From assembly GCA_011170285.1 (NCBI GenBank), contig DUEE01000026.1, forward strand, positions 19,959-83,958: a stretch of DNA of 64,000 bases, given 5' to 3'. Under the pieces are notes generated by a model. It searched no databases. It had not been told where the DNA came from and worked only from the letters and a program-made list of their open reading frames with translations. The translations under genes were made by a program, and so were the position numbers. This DNA comes from Dehalococcoidia bacterium. GTDB lineage: Bacteria; Chloroflexota; Dehalococcoidia; Dehalococcoidales; W498. Below are positions 18,548 to 27,802 of the stretch, in pieces (within the stretch, counting starts at the first letter, position 1; each line of letters opens with the position of its first letter).

Positions 18548-19687
18548 CTATGACTGCAAGCGTTGCCATAATTTACCTTCAGTAGTAATAGCCGGAGCGA
18601 TTACCATTTCAACTTGATGCATGTCCTGGATGGTAAGTGCCCCACAGGTGCCCATTGCGGTGCGCAGAGCCCCGACGAGGTTCTGACTGCCATCGGTAAC
18701 TGAAGTGGGTCCGAACAGGATTTGCTCCAGCGTACCAGCGGTTCCAACCTTTATTCGGGTCCCTCTGGGTAGTGCTGGGTGGGGATGGGACATACCCCAA
18801 TGATAACCTAGCCCCGGTGCCTCTTCAGCTTGGGCAAAAATGGAGCCCAACATTACGGCATCAGCGCCGGCAGCGAAGGCTTTGCACAAGTCTCCACCAT
18901 TACTAATCCCGCCATCGGTAATTATTGGCACATACCTACCCGACTGGCGTAGGTATTCATCTCTAGCCGCGGCACAATCCATGGTAGCTGTTACTTGCGG
19001 GACGCCGATACCAAGTACTTGTCTAGTAGTGCAAGCAGCGCCTGGTCCTACCCCTACCAAAACCCCGGAGATTCCGTTTCGCATAATCTCTAAACAAGCG
19101 CCGTAGCTTACACAATTACCAACCACAATAGGCATTGGTATGGACTCGCGAAGCTCGGAGAAAATTAATCCGCGGTAGCTTTTGGATATGTGACGGGTAG
19201 TGGTAACGGTGGACTGGACTACAAATATATCAGCTCCAGCTTCAGCAGTTATCGGAGCGAAGCGTTTAGTATTAGCTGGTGCCACCGAAACAGCACACAC
19301 ATCTCCTGACTTTTTAATCGCTTCAATTCGTTTGCCAATAAGGTTCTCCTTAATCGGCTGTGAGTAGATTTTCTGAAGAAGGGGGGTGACTTCGGCATTG
19401 GATGCTTGAGCAATTTCAGTCAACACTTCTTTGGGATTGTTGTATCGGGTTTGTACCCCCTCCAAATTAAGAACAGCTAGCCCACCTAGCTTACCCAGTA
19501 GGCTAGCAAAGTTGACATCAGTTACTGCATCCATTGCTGAAGCCATAATGGGGATAGCGAAGGTGAAGCCCTCTATTTTAAAATCAATGTTTGTCTGGTC
19601 TGGGTTAGCAGTTATATCTCCAGGGACTATGGCCACTTCATCAAATCCTAAGGAACGACGAAGTTGCTTAAATTGGTGAATAGCCAT
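18548..19687 (-). CDS. IMP dehydrogenase family protein (GuaB-like)
   Basis: 379 aa; IPIMASAMDAVTD, GVGPGAACTTRQVLGIGVPQ, ITDGGISNGGDLCKAFAAGADAVMLGS. Confidence 0.9.
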   Translation of the reverse strand: MAIHQFKQLRRSLGFDEVAIVPGDITANPDQTNIDFKIEGFTFAIPIMASAMDAVTDVNFASLLGKLGGLAVLNLEGVQTRYNNPKEVLTEIAQASNAEVTPLLQKIYSQPIKENLIGKRIEAIKKSGDVCAVSVAPANTKRFAPITAEAGADIFVVQSTVTTTRHISKSYRGLIFSELRESIPMPIVVGNCVSYGACLEIMRNGISGVLVGVGPGAACTTRQVLGIGVPQVTATMDCAAARDEYLRQSGRYVPIITDGGISNGGDLCKAFAAGADAVMLGSIFAQAEEAPGLGYHWGMSHPHPALPRGTRIKVGTAGTLEQILFGPTSVTDGSQNLVGALRTAMGTCGALTIQDMHQVEMVIAPAITTEGKLWQRLQS

Positions 19688-19920
19688 TTTAGTATCCCTC
19701 CTTGACTAGAAACTATATCAAAAGCATAAGTTCAAAGTCAATAAACCAACATTTCATCAGACATCTAAACAGTGTGTTAAATAAGGTGAAGAGTCGGCTA
19801 CGAGAAGGAAATAAGGGGAGAAACGAGAGCTATTCAAGAGTAGTATATTTTCTCAAGATGACTGAGATACCTGCCAATTGGAAATAGACAAAGTCAATCG
19901 GGGTTCTCCGATGGGAAGTA

Positions 19921-20331
19921 TTATTGAACCGGGAATGTAAAGTGATGGGGCTGCGGATACCTCGACTTCAAGACCTCAGTAAGGGCTATGTTTTCCAGGA
20001 ACTTTTCCAAATTGTTATGGAGTTCTTCAAATATAACCGATACCAAACATGATGGTCGCCTGGGGCACACATCCAAACCCAAACAGCACTTTCTCACCAC
20101 CACTGGCCCCTGGATGGCATCTACCGTCTGTAGGAGGGTGATTTGGGTCGGACTGCGAGCTAATATAAAGCCGCCCTGAGACCCCCTGTAGCCCTCAAGC
20201 AATTCCGCCTTGGTTAATTTCCGAAGGATTTTGTGGGCGAAGTCATTGGGTATGTCCTGGGCTTTGGCCAATACTTTTACCGCCACTGGCTCCTCTTTGC
20301 GGCGTATGGCCAGGTAGACCAGTGCCCGCAT
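19921..20331 (-). CDS. Rrf2 family transcriptional regulator
   Basis: MRALVYLAIRRKEEPVAVKVLAKAQDIPNDFAHKILRKLTKAELLEGYRGSQGGFILARSPTQITLLQTVDAIQGP and a Cys cluster CCLGLDVCPRRPSC; the frame continues upstream as NAELIRKDTDYA without a canonical start. Confidence 0.88.
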   Translation of the reverse strand: MRALVYLAIRRKEEPVAVKVLAKAQDIPNDFAHKILRKLTKAELLEGYRGSQGGFILARSPTQITLLQTVDAIQGPVVVRKCCLGLDVCPRRPSCLVSVIFEELHNNLEKFLENIALTEVLKSRYPQPHHFTFPVQ

Positions 20332-20403
20332 CGCGTAGTCCGTATCCTTCCTGATTAGCTCCGCGTTCTATACCTGTATCCCAAGAAATTGTGCTGCGGT
20401 GTC

Positions 20404-20430
20404 GATATTGGACTATAACAGTCTAATATC
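20404..20430. promoter_or_regulatory. Palindromic candidate Rrf2 operator
   Basis: GATATT-g-GACT-ataac-AGTC-t-AATATC, 27 bp near-perfect palindrome about 75 bp upstream of the Rrf2 frame. Confidence 0.5.
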
Positions 20431-20561
20431 TTCGCTTGGTCAAGTGCCCGAACTTCAGCTAAATGCTTTATTAGCCTCACTCTCTAGAAAGTCTCCTTGC
20501 CATTGTAGACGCATAACTGAGGTATAGGTTATAATAGATACCTTGAGGAAGATATAAGGCG

Positions 20562-21383
20562 ATGTCCTCTCTTTATGTGGTGGCTACCCCTATTGGTAAC
20601 CTGGAGGATATTTCATTACGCGCCCTTCGTATCCTGCGTGAGGTGAAGCTTATTGCCGCTGAGGACACCCGCAGGACGAAGCGGCTACTTAATGCTTATG
20701 ATATTAATACGCCTATGACCAGCTATCATGAACGCAATAAGTGGACTAAACTGGATTACATTTTAAGTTACCTCAAAGATGGGGATGTGGCTTTGGTTTC
20801 AGATGCTGGAATGCCAGGCATATCTGACCCTGGCTATGAACTGATTGTGACAGCTAACCAGCGAGGTATTCCGATAGTTCCTATTCCTGGAGCTTCCGTG
20901 GTGGTTACTGCTCTGGTTGTTTCCGGATTGTCTGCAGAGCGGTTTACCTACATGGGCTTTCTGCCCCGCAAGACTAATGACAGGCAGCGTCTTTTAGAAT
21001 CTGTGGCTGGTGAATATGGCACTGTTGTGGTCTTAGAAACCCCTCATCGACTACTGGCTGCGCTAAATGACATACTACTTGTTCTCGGGGATAGGGAACT
21101 AGCTGTTTGTCGAGAGCTTACCAAGCTTCACGAAGAGGTTTTTCGGGGGAAGGTGAGCCAAGCCATAGACCACTTCACTGAGCCAAGGGGTGAGTTCACT
21201 CTGGTTATTGAAGGCAAGAGAATTGAGGCAAAACCCCAGTTGAGTGAAGAGATTGAGCGTGAGCTACAATATATGTACTGTACCGGGATGACTGCCAAAG
21301 AGGCAATAGCCAGTATAGCTGAAAAAACAGGGATATCAAAGCGGGAGTTGTATCGAGCCTGGCTGAGGATAGGTAAAGCTTAA
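20562..21383 (+). CDS. rsmI: 16S rRNA (cytidine1402-2'-O)-methyltransferase
   Basis: LYVVATPIGNLEDISLRALRILREV, AEDTRRTKRLL, VSDAGMPGISDPGYELI. Confidence 0.95.
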   Translation: MSSLYVVATPIGNLEDISLRALRILREVKLIAAEDTRRTKRLLNAYDINTPMTSYHERNKWTKLDYILSYLKDGDVALVSDAGMPGISDPGYELIVTANQRGIPIVPIPGASVVVTALVVSGLSAERFTYMGFLPRKTNDRQRLLESVAGEYGTVVVLETPHRLLAALNDILLVLGDRELAVCRELTKLHEEVFRGKVSQAIDHFTEPRGEFTLVIEGKRIEAKPQLSEEIERELQYMYCTGMTAKEAIASIAEKTGISKRELYRAWLRIGKA

Positions 21384-21407
21384 GCAGGATGTAAAAGGAG
21401 GTCAGTA

Positions 21408-21626
21408 ATGCGTAGCGGTTGTATAGCAATTGGCGAGGTTTGTTGCGATGGGTGCGGTCGCATTATGAGGCACCCAGAACGCTATTTAGCCATCAACGAA
21501 ACAGATGGGGTTGAAGTGGAAGAGGGAAAGACATTGCGCTATTGCGCGGAGTGTAGTCTAAGCCGGGGTTATGCTCGTTATGAAGAAGAAAAGGGCGAAT
21601 GGATACTCACTTTCTTCCCTAAGTAA
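21408..21626 (+). CDS. Small Cys-rich (zinc-ribbon-like) protein
   Basis: 72 aa; CCDGCG and YCAEC pairs; between rsmI and metG. Confidence 0.7.
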   Translation: MRSGCIAIGEVCCDGCGRIMRHPERYLAINETDGVEVEEGKTLRYCAECSLSRGYARYEEEKGEWILTFFPK

Positions 21627-21659
21627 ATACAAGGCGGTTTATTATCCAAGAGGTAGCTA

Positions 21660-23402
21660 ATGAGTGAAAGAATTTTTATTGGGGTGGCTTGGCCTTATGC
21701 TAATAGTCCATTACATCTAGGTCAAATTGCTGGAGCCTATTTACCACCTGACATATTCGCCCGCTACCACCGCACTAAAGGTAATGATGTACTAATGGTA
21801 TCGGGCTCAGACCAACATGGCACACCGATAACTATCAAGGCTGACCAAGAGGGGAAGAAACCTGAGCAAATAGCCACCCAATATCATCACCAGTTTCTTG
21901 ACTCATGGCAGAAGCTAGGCATTTCCTTTGACTTATTTACCACCACCAGCACTGCTAATCACACCGAGGTTGCCCAAAATATCTTCCTCACCCTTCTTGA
22001 TAAAGGCTATCTTTATAAGGCTAGTGTGGCACAAGCCTTTTGTTATCACTGCCAGCGCTTTTTGCCTGACCGCTATGTTGAGGGCACCTGTCCTTACTGT
22101 GGCTTTATCGGAGCACGAGGTGACCAGTGTGATGAGTGCGGTAAGCCACTAAACGCTGCTGAGCTGGTTGACCCCTATTGCCGCATATGTGGCACCCCGC
22201 CTCAGTTTAATGATTCGGAGCACTTCTTTCTTAGACTCTCTGCCTTCAGAGAGCAACTCCTAGCCTGGGTGAGGGGGCAGACTCACTGGAGACCGAATGT
22301 GCTCAACTTTACTATGAGCTATCTGGAGGGAGGGCTGAAGGACAGGGCTATTACCCGCGATATAGAGTGGGGAATCCCCGTACCACTTGATGGCTTTAAG
22401 GGTAAATGTCTCTATGTGTGGTTTGAAGCGGTTATTGGTTACCTCTCAGCGAGCAAGGAGTGGGCTAAGTCTGGTGGAGATGAAGAAAAATGGCGCTCTT
22501 TCTGGCAGAGTGAAGTAAAGAGCTATTATTTTATTGGTAAGGATAATATTCCCTTTCATACCATTATCTGGCCAGCAATGCTGATGGGCTACGGTGATCT
22601 TAATCTACCTTATGATGTGCCGGCCAACGAATACCTAACTATCGAAGGAAGAAAACTTTCTAGCAGTCGTAACTGGGCAGTCTGGCTACCTGACTATCTA
22701 TCCCGTTACGCTCCTGACCCGTTACGTTATTTATTATCAATAAATATGCCGGAAACAGGAGATACTGACTTCTCCTGGCGTGAGTTTGTTCGTCGTAACA
22801 ATGATGAGCTGGTGGCTACTTATGGAAACTTGGTTCATCGAGTGCTCACCTTTGTCTATAAAAACTTTGACGGCTGCGTACCCAGGCATAGTAAGTATGA
22901 TGACATTCACGAATATCTGGATAACTTCGGTAAAGATATGAGCGCCGATTATTTAAATAAAATAACAGATGACCTTAGTTTAAATCTTCTTGAAAGCGCA
23001 AAGAAATTGTTTTTTGTAAAAGTTGACGATAATATTTCACAGTGTCATTTTAGGCAAGCAATAATGTGGGCTATGCGTCTCGCTCAAGCTACAAACCGCT
23101 ATTTGGAAGAGAAGTCTCCCTGGAAGGTGATTAAAGAAGATAGGCAGGCAGCCGCCGACTCTCTATACGTGGCTCTTTGCCTAATTTCCCTCCTGAAAAC
23201 AGTGCTTTATCCCTTCTTACCCTTCAGCTCTCAGAAGTTACATGAGTTACTTGGTTTTGAGGGCAGTGTAGAAGAAGATGGCTGGCGGCTACATTCTCCA
23301 TCGCCAGGACAAAGGTTACTTCCTCCTGAGCCCCTGTTTTCTAAATTGGATGAAGGGTTGGTAGAAGAAGAGACTAATCGGCTGGGTTTACCTGATAGTT
23401 AA
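21660..23402 (+). CDS. metG: Methionyl-tRNA synthetase
   Basis: WPYANSPLHLGQ, zinc-knuckle cysteines, GRKLSSSRNWAVW (KMSKS-equivalent region). Confidence 0.95.
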   Translation: MSERIFIGVAWPYANSPLHLGQIAGAYLPPDIFARYHRTKGNDVLMVSGSDQHGTPITIKADQEGKKPEQIATQYHHQFLDSWQKLGISFDLFTTTSTANHTEVAQNIFLTLLDKGYLYKASVAQAFCYHCQRFLPDRYVEGTCPYCGFIGARGDQCDECGKPLNAAELVDPYCRICGTPPQFNDSEHFFLRLSAFREQLLAWVRGQTHWRPNVLNFTMSYLEGGLKDRAITRDIEWGIPVPLDGFKGKCLYVWFEAVIGYLSASKEWAKSGGDEEKWRSFWQSEVKSYYFIGKDNIPFHTIIWPAMLMGYGDLNLPYDVPANEYLTIEGRKLSSSRNWAVWLPDYLSRYAPDPLRYLLSINMPETGDTDFSWREFVRRNNDELVATYGNLVHRVLTFVYKNFDGCVPRHSKYDDIHEYLDNFGKDMSADYLNKITDDLSLNLLESAKKLFFVKVDDNISQCHFRQAIMWAMRLAQATNRYLEEKSPWKVIKEDRQAAADSLYVALCLISLLKTVLYPFLPFSSQKLHELLGFEGSVEEDGWRLHSPSPGQRLLPPEPLFSKLDEGLVEEETNRLGLPDS

Positions 23403-23412
23403 GGGAGGCATT

Positions 23413-24378
23413 TTGGAGCTAAGCACAATTTACCAGCCTATTGCGGAAGATTTAATCAAAGTAGAGGATAAGATACGCTCAGTTAGTAAGGTTGATTTTC
23501 GCTGGCTATCGGAGTTGATAAGCTATAGTTTGAGAGGTGGTGGCAAGGGAATTCGTCCAGCGTTTGTTCTCCTATCAGGTAAGTTTTATAACTACAACCT
23601 TGATTACCTTCTACCCATGGCTACAGCCGTTGAGGTTATGCATATGGCTACCTTGGTTCACGATGATGCCATTGATAAATCCCCGCTCCGCAGGGGTAGA
23701 CCAACGATAAATGAGTTGTGGGGTGAGGATAAAGCAGTACTCCTCGGGGACTACCTGTTTGCCAAAGCAGGGGAGTTTACAACTAACACTCAGAATCTGC
23801 GAGTAGTAAAGCTATTTACTCAAACCATTATGACTATTTCCAGCGGAGAGTTAAATCAAGCCCTCAATGCTTTTAACCTAGAACAAACTCGTCAGCACTA
23901 CTTGCAAAGGATTTCCAGTAAAACTGCCTCCCTTTTTTCTCTGGCTACAGAATCAGGGGCTATTTTAGGCCAAGCTCCGCAAGATTCAGTTGTAGTTCTA
24001 AAAGAGTATGGTTATAACCTTGGTATTTCCTTCCAAATTGTAGATGACATCCTGGACTTTATGGGAACCCAGGAGGAGTTGGGCAAGCCAATAGGTTCAG
24101 ATTTAACTCAAGGCACCCTTACCCTGCCTTCAATAATTCTTTTGGAGCGTTATCCTGAGGATAATCCAGTAAAGAGGCTCTTTCACAACAGGGATGAGTC
24201 GGAGAATATAAAACTAGCAATAGAATTAGTCCGTAATTCATCAATTATTGATGAATGCTATGCGATTGCCTCAGACTTTCGTGCCAGGGCTTGCTGTAAT
24301 CTTAATCTTTTACCAGATATTGACAGTCGCCCGGCATTAATGGAACTAGCAAATTATGTGGTTAATCGAAATAGGTAA
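23413..24378 (+). CDS. Polyprenyl (isoprenyl) diphosphate synthase
   Basis: GGKGIRPAFVLLSG, LVHDDAIDKSPLRRGRPT, QIVDDILDFMG. Confidence 0.93.
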   Translation: MELSTIYQPIAEDLIKVEDKIRSVSKVDFRWLSELISYSLRGGGKGIRPAFVLLSGKFYNYNLDYLLPMATAVEVMHMATLVHDDAIDKSPLRRGRPTINELWGEDKAVLLGDYLFAKAGEFTTNTQNLRVVKLFTQTIMTISSGELNQALNAFNLEQTRQHYLQRISSKTASLFSLATESGAILGQAPQDSVVVLKEYGYNLGISFQIVDDILDFMGTQEELGKPIGSDLTQGTLTLPSIILLERYPEDNPVKRLFHNRDESENIKLAIELVRNSSIIDECYAIASDFRARACCNLNLLPDIDSRPALMELANYVVNRNR

Positions 24379-24408
24379 ACTGGGCTGCGCTCTAGTTCCG
24401 ATAGATTA

Positions 24409-24438
24409 TTGACACCGAATTTAGAGTTGATTTATAAT
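24409..24438 (+). promoter_or_regulatory. Promoter of the RamA-like gene
   Basis: TTGACA (24409-24414), 18-nt spacer, TATAAT (24433-24438). Confidence 0.65.
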
Positions 24439-24510
24439 TCTACTGTCCAAAGCGTAGATTTGCCGAGTTCCAGTGCAAAAGTGAATAATTTAGCTTAACA
24501 AGGAGGAGTT

Positions 24511-26160
24511 ATGGGAAAACTGGGGATAGCTCTTGATTTGGGTACGAGTGGCTTCAGAGGACAAGCTATTGATCTGGATGATAGTAACAAGATAATCTCA
24601 ACAGCCATTACCACCCGACACCCCATGCCAGGAGCCAATGTAATCGACCATCTACATTTTGCCCTGGAGGTGGGACTGGAAACGGCCCACGAGACAGTTA
24701 TGCACGCTGTCAATCGAGTTATAGACAACCTCAGAATTGACAAAAATGATGTGGTTCGCTTGGCTGTCTGCGGCAACCCCATTCAGCTTTCTCTTTTCAG
24801 AGAAATTGAGATAAGAGACTTGGCTTATGCCGGAAAACGAAAGCTTGAACTTCTCGGGGTGGTTCCGCCCAAAAGAGATGCCCTAGTAGTTAAAGCCTCG
24901 GATATCACAGGTCTTAACCTGCCGTCCAACATAGACATTTTAATACCACCAGCGGTTCGCCACGAAATCGGAGCCGACGCCCTGGCCATGATGATCCAGT
25001 CGCATGCTCTGGAAAAGGAAGAAATCGCTATTGTCACCGATTACGGTACTAACAACGAAATGTCCCTCATAGTAGAGGGTCAAGTCTATACCGGCTCTAC
25101 GGCTGCCGGGCCCGCTCTGGAAGGGCAACAAATTGAAGATGGACTGTTAGCCCTCCCTGGAGCCATCTCTGATGTCGTTTACCAGGGTCTTGGTGTTGAT
25201 ACCGGATTTCAGTGTTTTATCCTTGATCAGGATATGTATCCCCAAATGGGAGACCGGGTTGACCCTGATTCGGGAAAAGTCCTGGATAAAGGAGAGTTAG
25301 AGGCTGTGGGCATTACTGGTACCGGAGTGGTTGCCCTAATCAGCCAGGGACTAAATTGTGGTCTGATTTCACTTCCCAAAATCAATATAAGCAACGGTGA
25401 AATTAAACTTGCCAACGGCGTCAAGTTTACCAATCATGATGTTGAGGAGGCGGGTAAAGCTATCGGTGCGGTCAGGGCGGGGCACGTGACCCTTTGCCAA
25501 GCAGCCGGTATAGAGATGAGTCAAATAGAAACGGCTTATATGTCTGGTGCCTCTGGAACCTATGTTGATGCCCTTAAGGCTCAGCAAATAGGTATGGTAC
25601 CGGCTGGGGTTAAGCAAATTTTCCAGGTAGGTAACACCTCACTGGCTATGTCCAGGGATATGATCGCCAGCGAGAATGCACTGTGGGATATGCAAAAAAT
25701 GGCTACTGAATTACGCCAAACCCATATTATGTTTGCCGATTCTAAGGTTTTCGCTAAGGTTTACATCCTTGAACTTGCCTATTGGACTGAGGGTATGCCC
25801 TGGAAGGCCTATCAACAATTTCTTAAGAAATACGGCTTTTCACCCATGCAGGAGGTTGGCGATATTCCTCAGGTTATTAAGACTGTGGCGAGGGACATAC
25901 CAGACTTAGGGATTATGGGGCTGAAGATTATTCCTGACATCGGGGAGAGAAAAGAGATGCTTTTCGACGGCTGCATCGGCTGTGGGGATTGTGTCGAAGA
26001 GTGCCCTGAGGATGCTCTTTTTCAGAAGGATGACGATACCATCGTTATTGACCTGGCTCTATGTGATGGGGTGGCTTGTATGCGATGTGAAAGGGCATGC
26101 CCCGAAAAGGTGTTCAACTTGATTAAACTGCTTACTTCAGAAGCTAAGTCCAATCAATAA
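24511..26160 (+). CDS. RamA-like corrinoid protein reductive activator (ASKHA ATPase-like with C-terminal ferredoxin domain)
   Basis: LGIALDLGTSGFRGQAIDL, VTDYGTNNEMSL, YMSGASGTYVDALKAQQIGMVP; C-terminal CIGCGDCVEECPEDAL and CDGVACMRCERACPE. Confidence 0.88.
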   Translation: MGKLGIALDLGTSGFRGQAIDLDDSNKIISTAITTRHPMPGANVIDHLHFALEVGLETAHETVMHAVNRVIDNLRIDKNDVVRLAVCGNPIQLSLFREIEIRDLAYAGKRKLELLGVVPPKRDALVVKASDITGLNLPSNIDILIPPAVRHEIGADALAMMIQSHALEKEEIAIVTDYGTNNEMSLIVEGQVYTGSTAAGPALEGQQIEDGLLALPGAISDVVYQGLGVDTGFQCFILDQDMYPQMGDRVDPDSGKVLDKGELEAVGITGTGVVALISQGLNCGLISLPKINISNGEIKLANGVKFTNHDVEEAGKAIGAVRAGHVTLCQAAGIEMSQIETAYMSGASGTYVDALKAQQIGMVPAGVKQIFQVGNTSLAMSRDMIASENALWDMQKMATELRQTHIMFADSKVFAKVYILELAYWTEGMPWKAYQQFLKKYGFSPMQEVGDIPQVIKTVARDIPDLGIMGLKIIPDIGERKEMLFDGCIGCGDCVEECPEDALFQKDDDTIVIDLALCDGVACMRCERACPEKVFNLIKLLTSEAKSNQ

Positions 26161-26186
26161 AGTAGATGTTAATCGGCAGAGGATAA

Positions 26187-26777
26187 ATGAGCATTGACAG
26201 GGTGAAGGTAGATACTCTGATGATAGCTAGCTTGAAAAATGTGGAGGGAATTGTAGATGTCAGCCCTCTTTCCGATAAAGATAAGCAGGAGGTCATCAAC
26301 ATTGAATCGAATGCCGAAAAGCAATCCTTGATGGGTTTTGGCAAGGTCATCAGCACCGGGGTAAGGGAAGTACTTAATTATGATTTGGTCTACGTGGCGC
26401 TAACCGACATGGAGTTTGAGTGGGGTTGTCCTTCCCTTATTTTAAAAAAGGGTGAGGAGGTGGTGGGCGAAGAGGTTAAGGATGATGAAATTATCGCCAG
26501 TCTTTCCAAACAGAAAAATGTCTGGTTTATGCATAAGAACTTTGTTGTTTACAAAGACAAGATATCTTTTCCCCAGGATATTATGGAAAAGCTCTGCCAT
26601 TTTGAGATCCCGTCCCTCCCAACACAATGGTGTGTCCTGGAAGGCAGCGATTTTTCATGTCAACCTATTATTTACGCTAACCCAGCCACCCCCACTGATA
26701 TCTTTTTGAAGAATAGCTATTTTGAAGGGCTTGACCAGTGGGGATTGGGTACTATTCTCATCGGGGTCAACTTTTAA
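26187..26777 (+). CDS. Orphan protein following the RamA-like gene
   Basis: 196 aa, ATG start 26 nt after the activator stop; no family recognised. Confidence 0.7.
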   Translation: MSIDRVKVDTLMIASLKNVEGIVDVSPLSDKDKQEVINIESNAEKQSLMGFGKVISTGVREVLNYDLVYVALTDMEFEWGCPSLILKKGEEVVGEEVKDDEIIASLSKQKNVWFMHKNFVVYKDKISFPQDIMEKLCHFEIPSLPTQWCVLEGSDFSCQPIIYANPATPTDIFLKNSYFEGLDQWGLGTILIGVNF

Positions 26778-26907
26778 CCGGTAAGTTACTTGCCTGCGGC
26801 TATATCATTACTCATTTAAGCATAGGGCAAATGAATATTAACTCATCTCAACTTTATAAGAATTGAGCTAATTTTTATTTCCTTACTTAATTACTAAAGT
26901 GACAATT

Positions 26908-27543
26908 TTAAGCCTCTTGAGCTGTTTTTATCAGAAACATTGGCAATTCAAGGGCACTAACCGGACCTAATTTGACCTCCCAATCCCATGAGGCCAATCT
27001 TCTAATATCCGCAGCCAAAGGGTCGCACAATCCGGGGAGAATGGCTTTACGATGTTTAACTTCATTGGCTATCCCCGATTCGCCTAGCGATTTGTAAACT
27101 TCAGAGGGGCTAAAAGTGCCTGCCGTCACTGCACTATCTATGCTGTAGCTCTGACTATCTACAGCTAATAAAAAGGCATCTACATTAGTTTCTTCAAGGA
27201 TAAGCTTTATGGCGGAAATTGTTTCATGACAATTTCCATTTATCAGTACCATAGAATCAGGTGTTGGATTTCCTATTTTTATGATACCAGGGGTGACTGG
27301 CCTCCCTGGTGCGGTATCGCCTATTGAAGGCAGTTCTATCTTAAACACTTTTTCCATCGCCGCTGCTATTTTTTCGTCCAGTATGGGACATTTAGTAGGC
27401 AGTGCTTTGCCTTCAATTACTAGTTCAGCAAATTCCACATCACTATCCGCTCCACATTCACTATAGCTCACATCTGGAAGATAATTAAGCAAATCTTCCT
27501 CATCAAGTGGACGAAACTCTTCGTTTTTTTGCTCTCCAGCCAT
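26908..27543 (-). CDS. Stand-alone protein resembling C-terminal part of CODH/ACS corrinoid Fe-S protein large subunit (AcsC/CdhE-like), degraded Fe-S motif
   Basis: PVTPGIIKIGNPTPDSMVLINGNCHETISAIKLILEETNVDAFLLAVDSQSYSIDSAVTAGTFSPSEVYKSLGESGIANEVKHRKAILPGLCDPLAADIRRLASWDWEVKLGPVSALELPMFL; N-terminal LPDVSYSECGADSDVEFAELVIEGKALPTKCP. Confidence 0.7.
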   Translation of the reverse strand: MAGEQKNEEFRPLDEEDLLNYLPDVSYSECGADSDVEFAELVIEGKALPTKCPILDEKIAAAMEKVFKIELPSIGDTAPGRPVTPGIIKIGNPTPDSMVLINGNCHETISAIKLILEETNVDAFLLAVDSQSYSIDSAVTAGTFSPSEVYKSLGESGIANEVKHRKAILPGLCDPLAADIRRLASWDWEVKLGPVSALELPMFLIKTAQEA

Positions 27544-27727
27544 TCTATTATTCCTCCTTTAAGACTAAGACTTAGTTAAACGTTAATGGGATATTCTTGT
27601 CATATATGGCAAATCTTCCTATCAAACCCACCAATGTAAGATAGTACTATAATAAGGTTTTGATTGACATATTAATCCTATATACTGAATTATAGCAATC
27701 TCCTACTATGACTAATAAGCAGAAAGA

Positions 27728-27792
27728 GAGGCACACCAACTGCTTTCATATCATTGCTTTTATGTTATGCAATAAGGTCGTGGGTGTGCCTC
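27728..27792. repeat. Nested inverted repeat (candidate structured RNA/terminator)
   Basis: GAGGCACACC (27728-27737) / GGTGTGCCTC (27783-27792) with inner ATTGC (27753-27757) / GCAAT (27769-27773). Confidence 0.6.
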
Positions 27793-27802
27793 CCTATGTG
27801 CT

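Noticed and set aside
21660-23402. MetG KMSKS region reading GRKLSSSRN
   Set aside because: Variation at this loop is tolerated in methionyl-tRNA synthetases; the enzyme otherwise looks intact.
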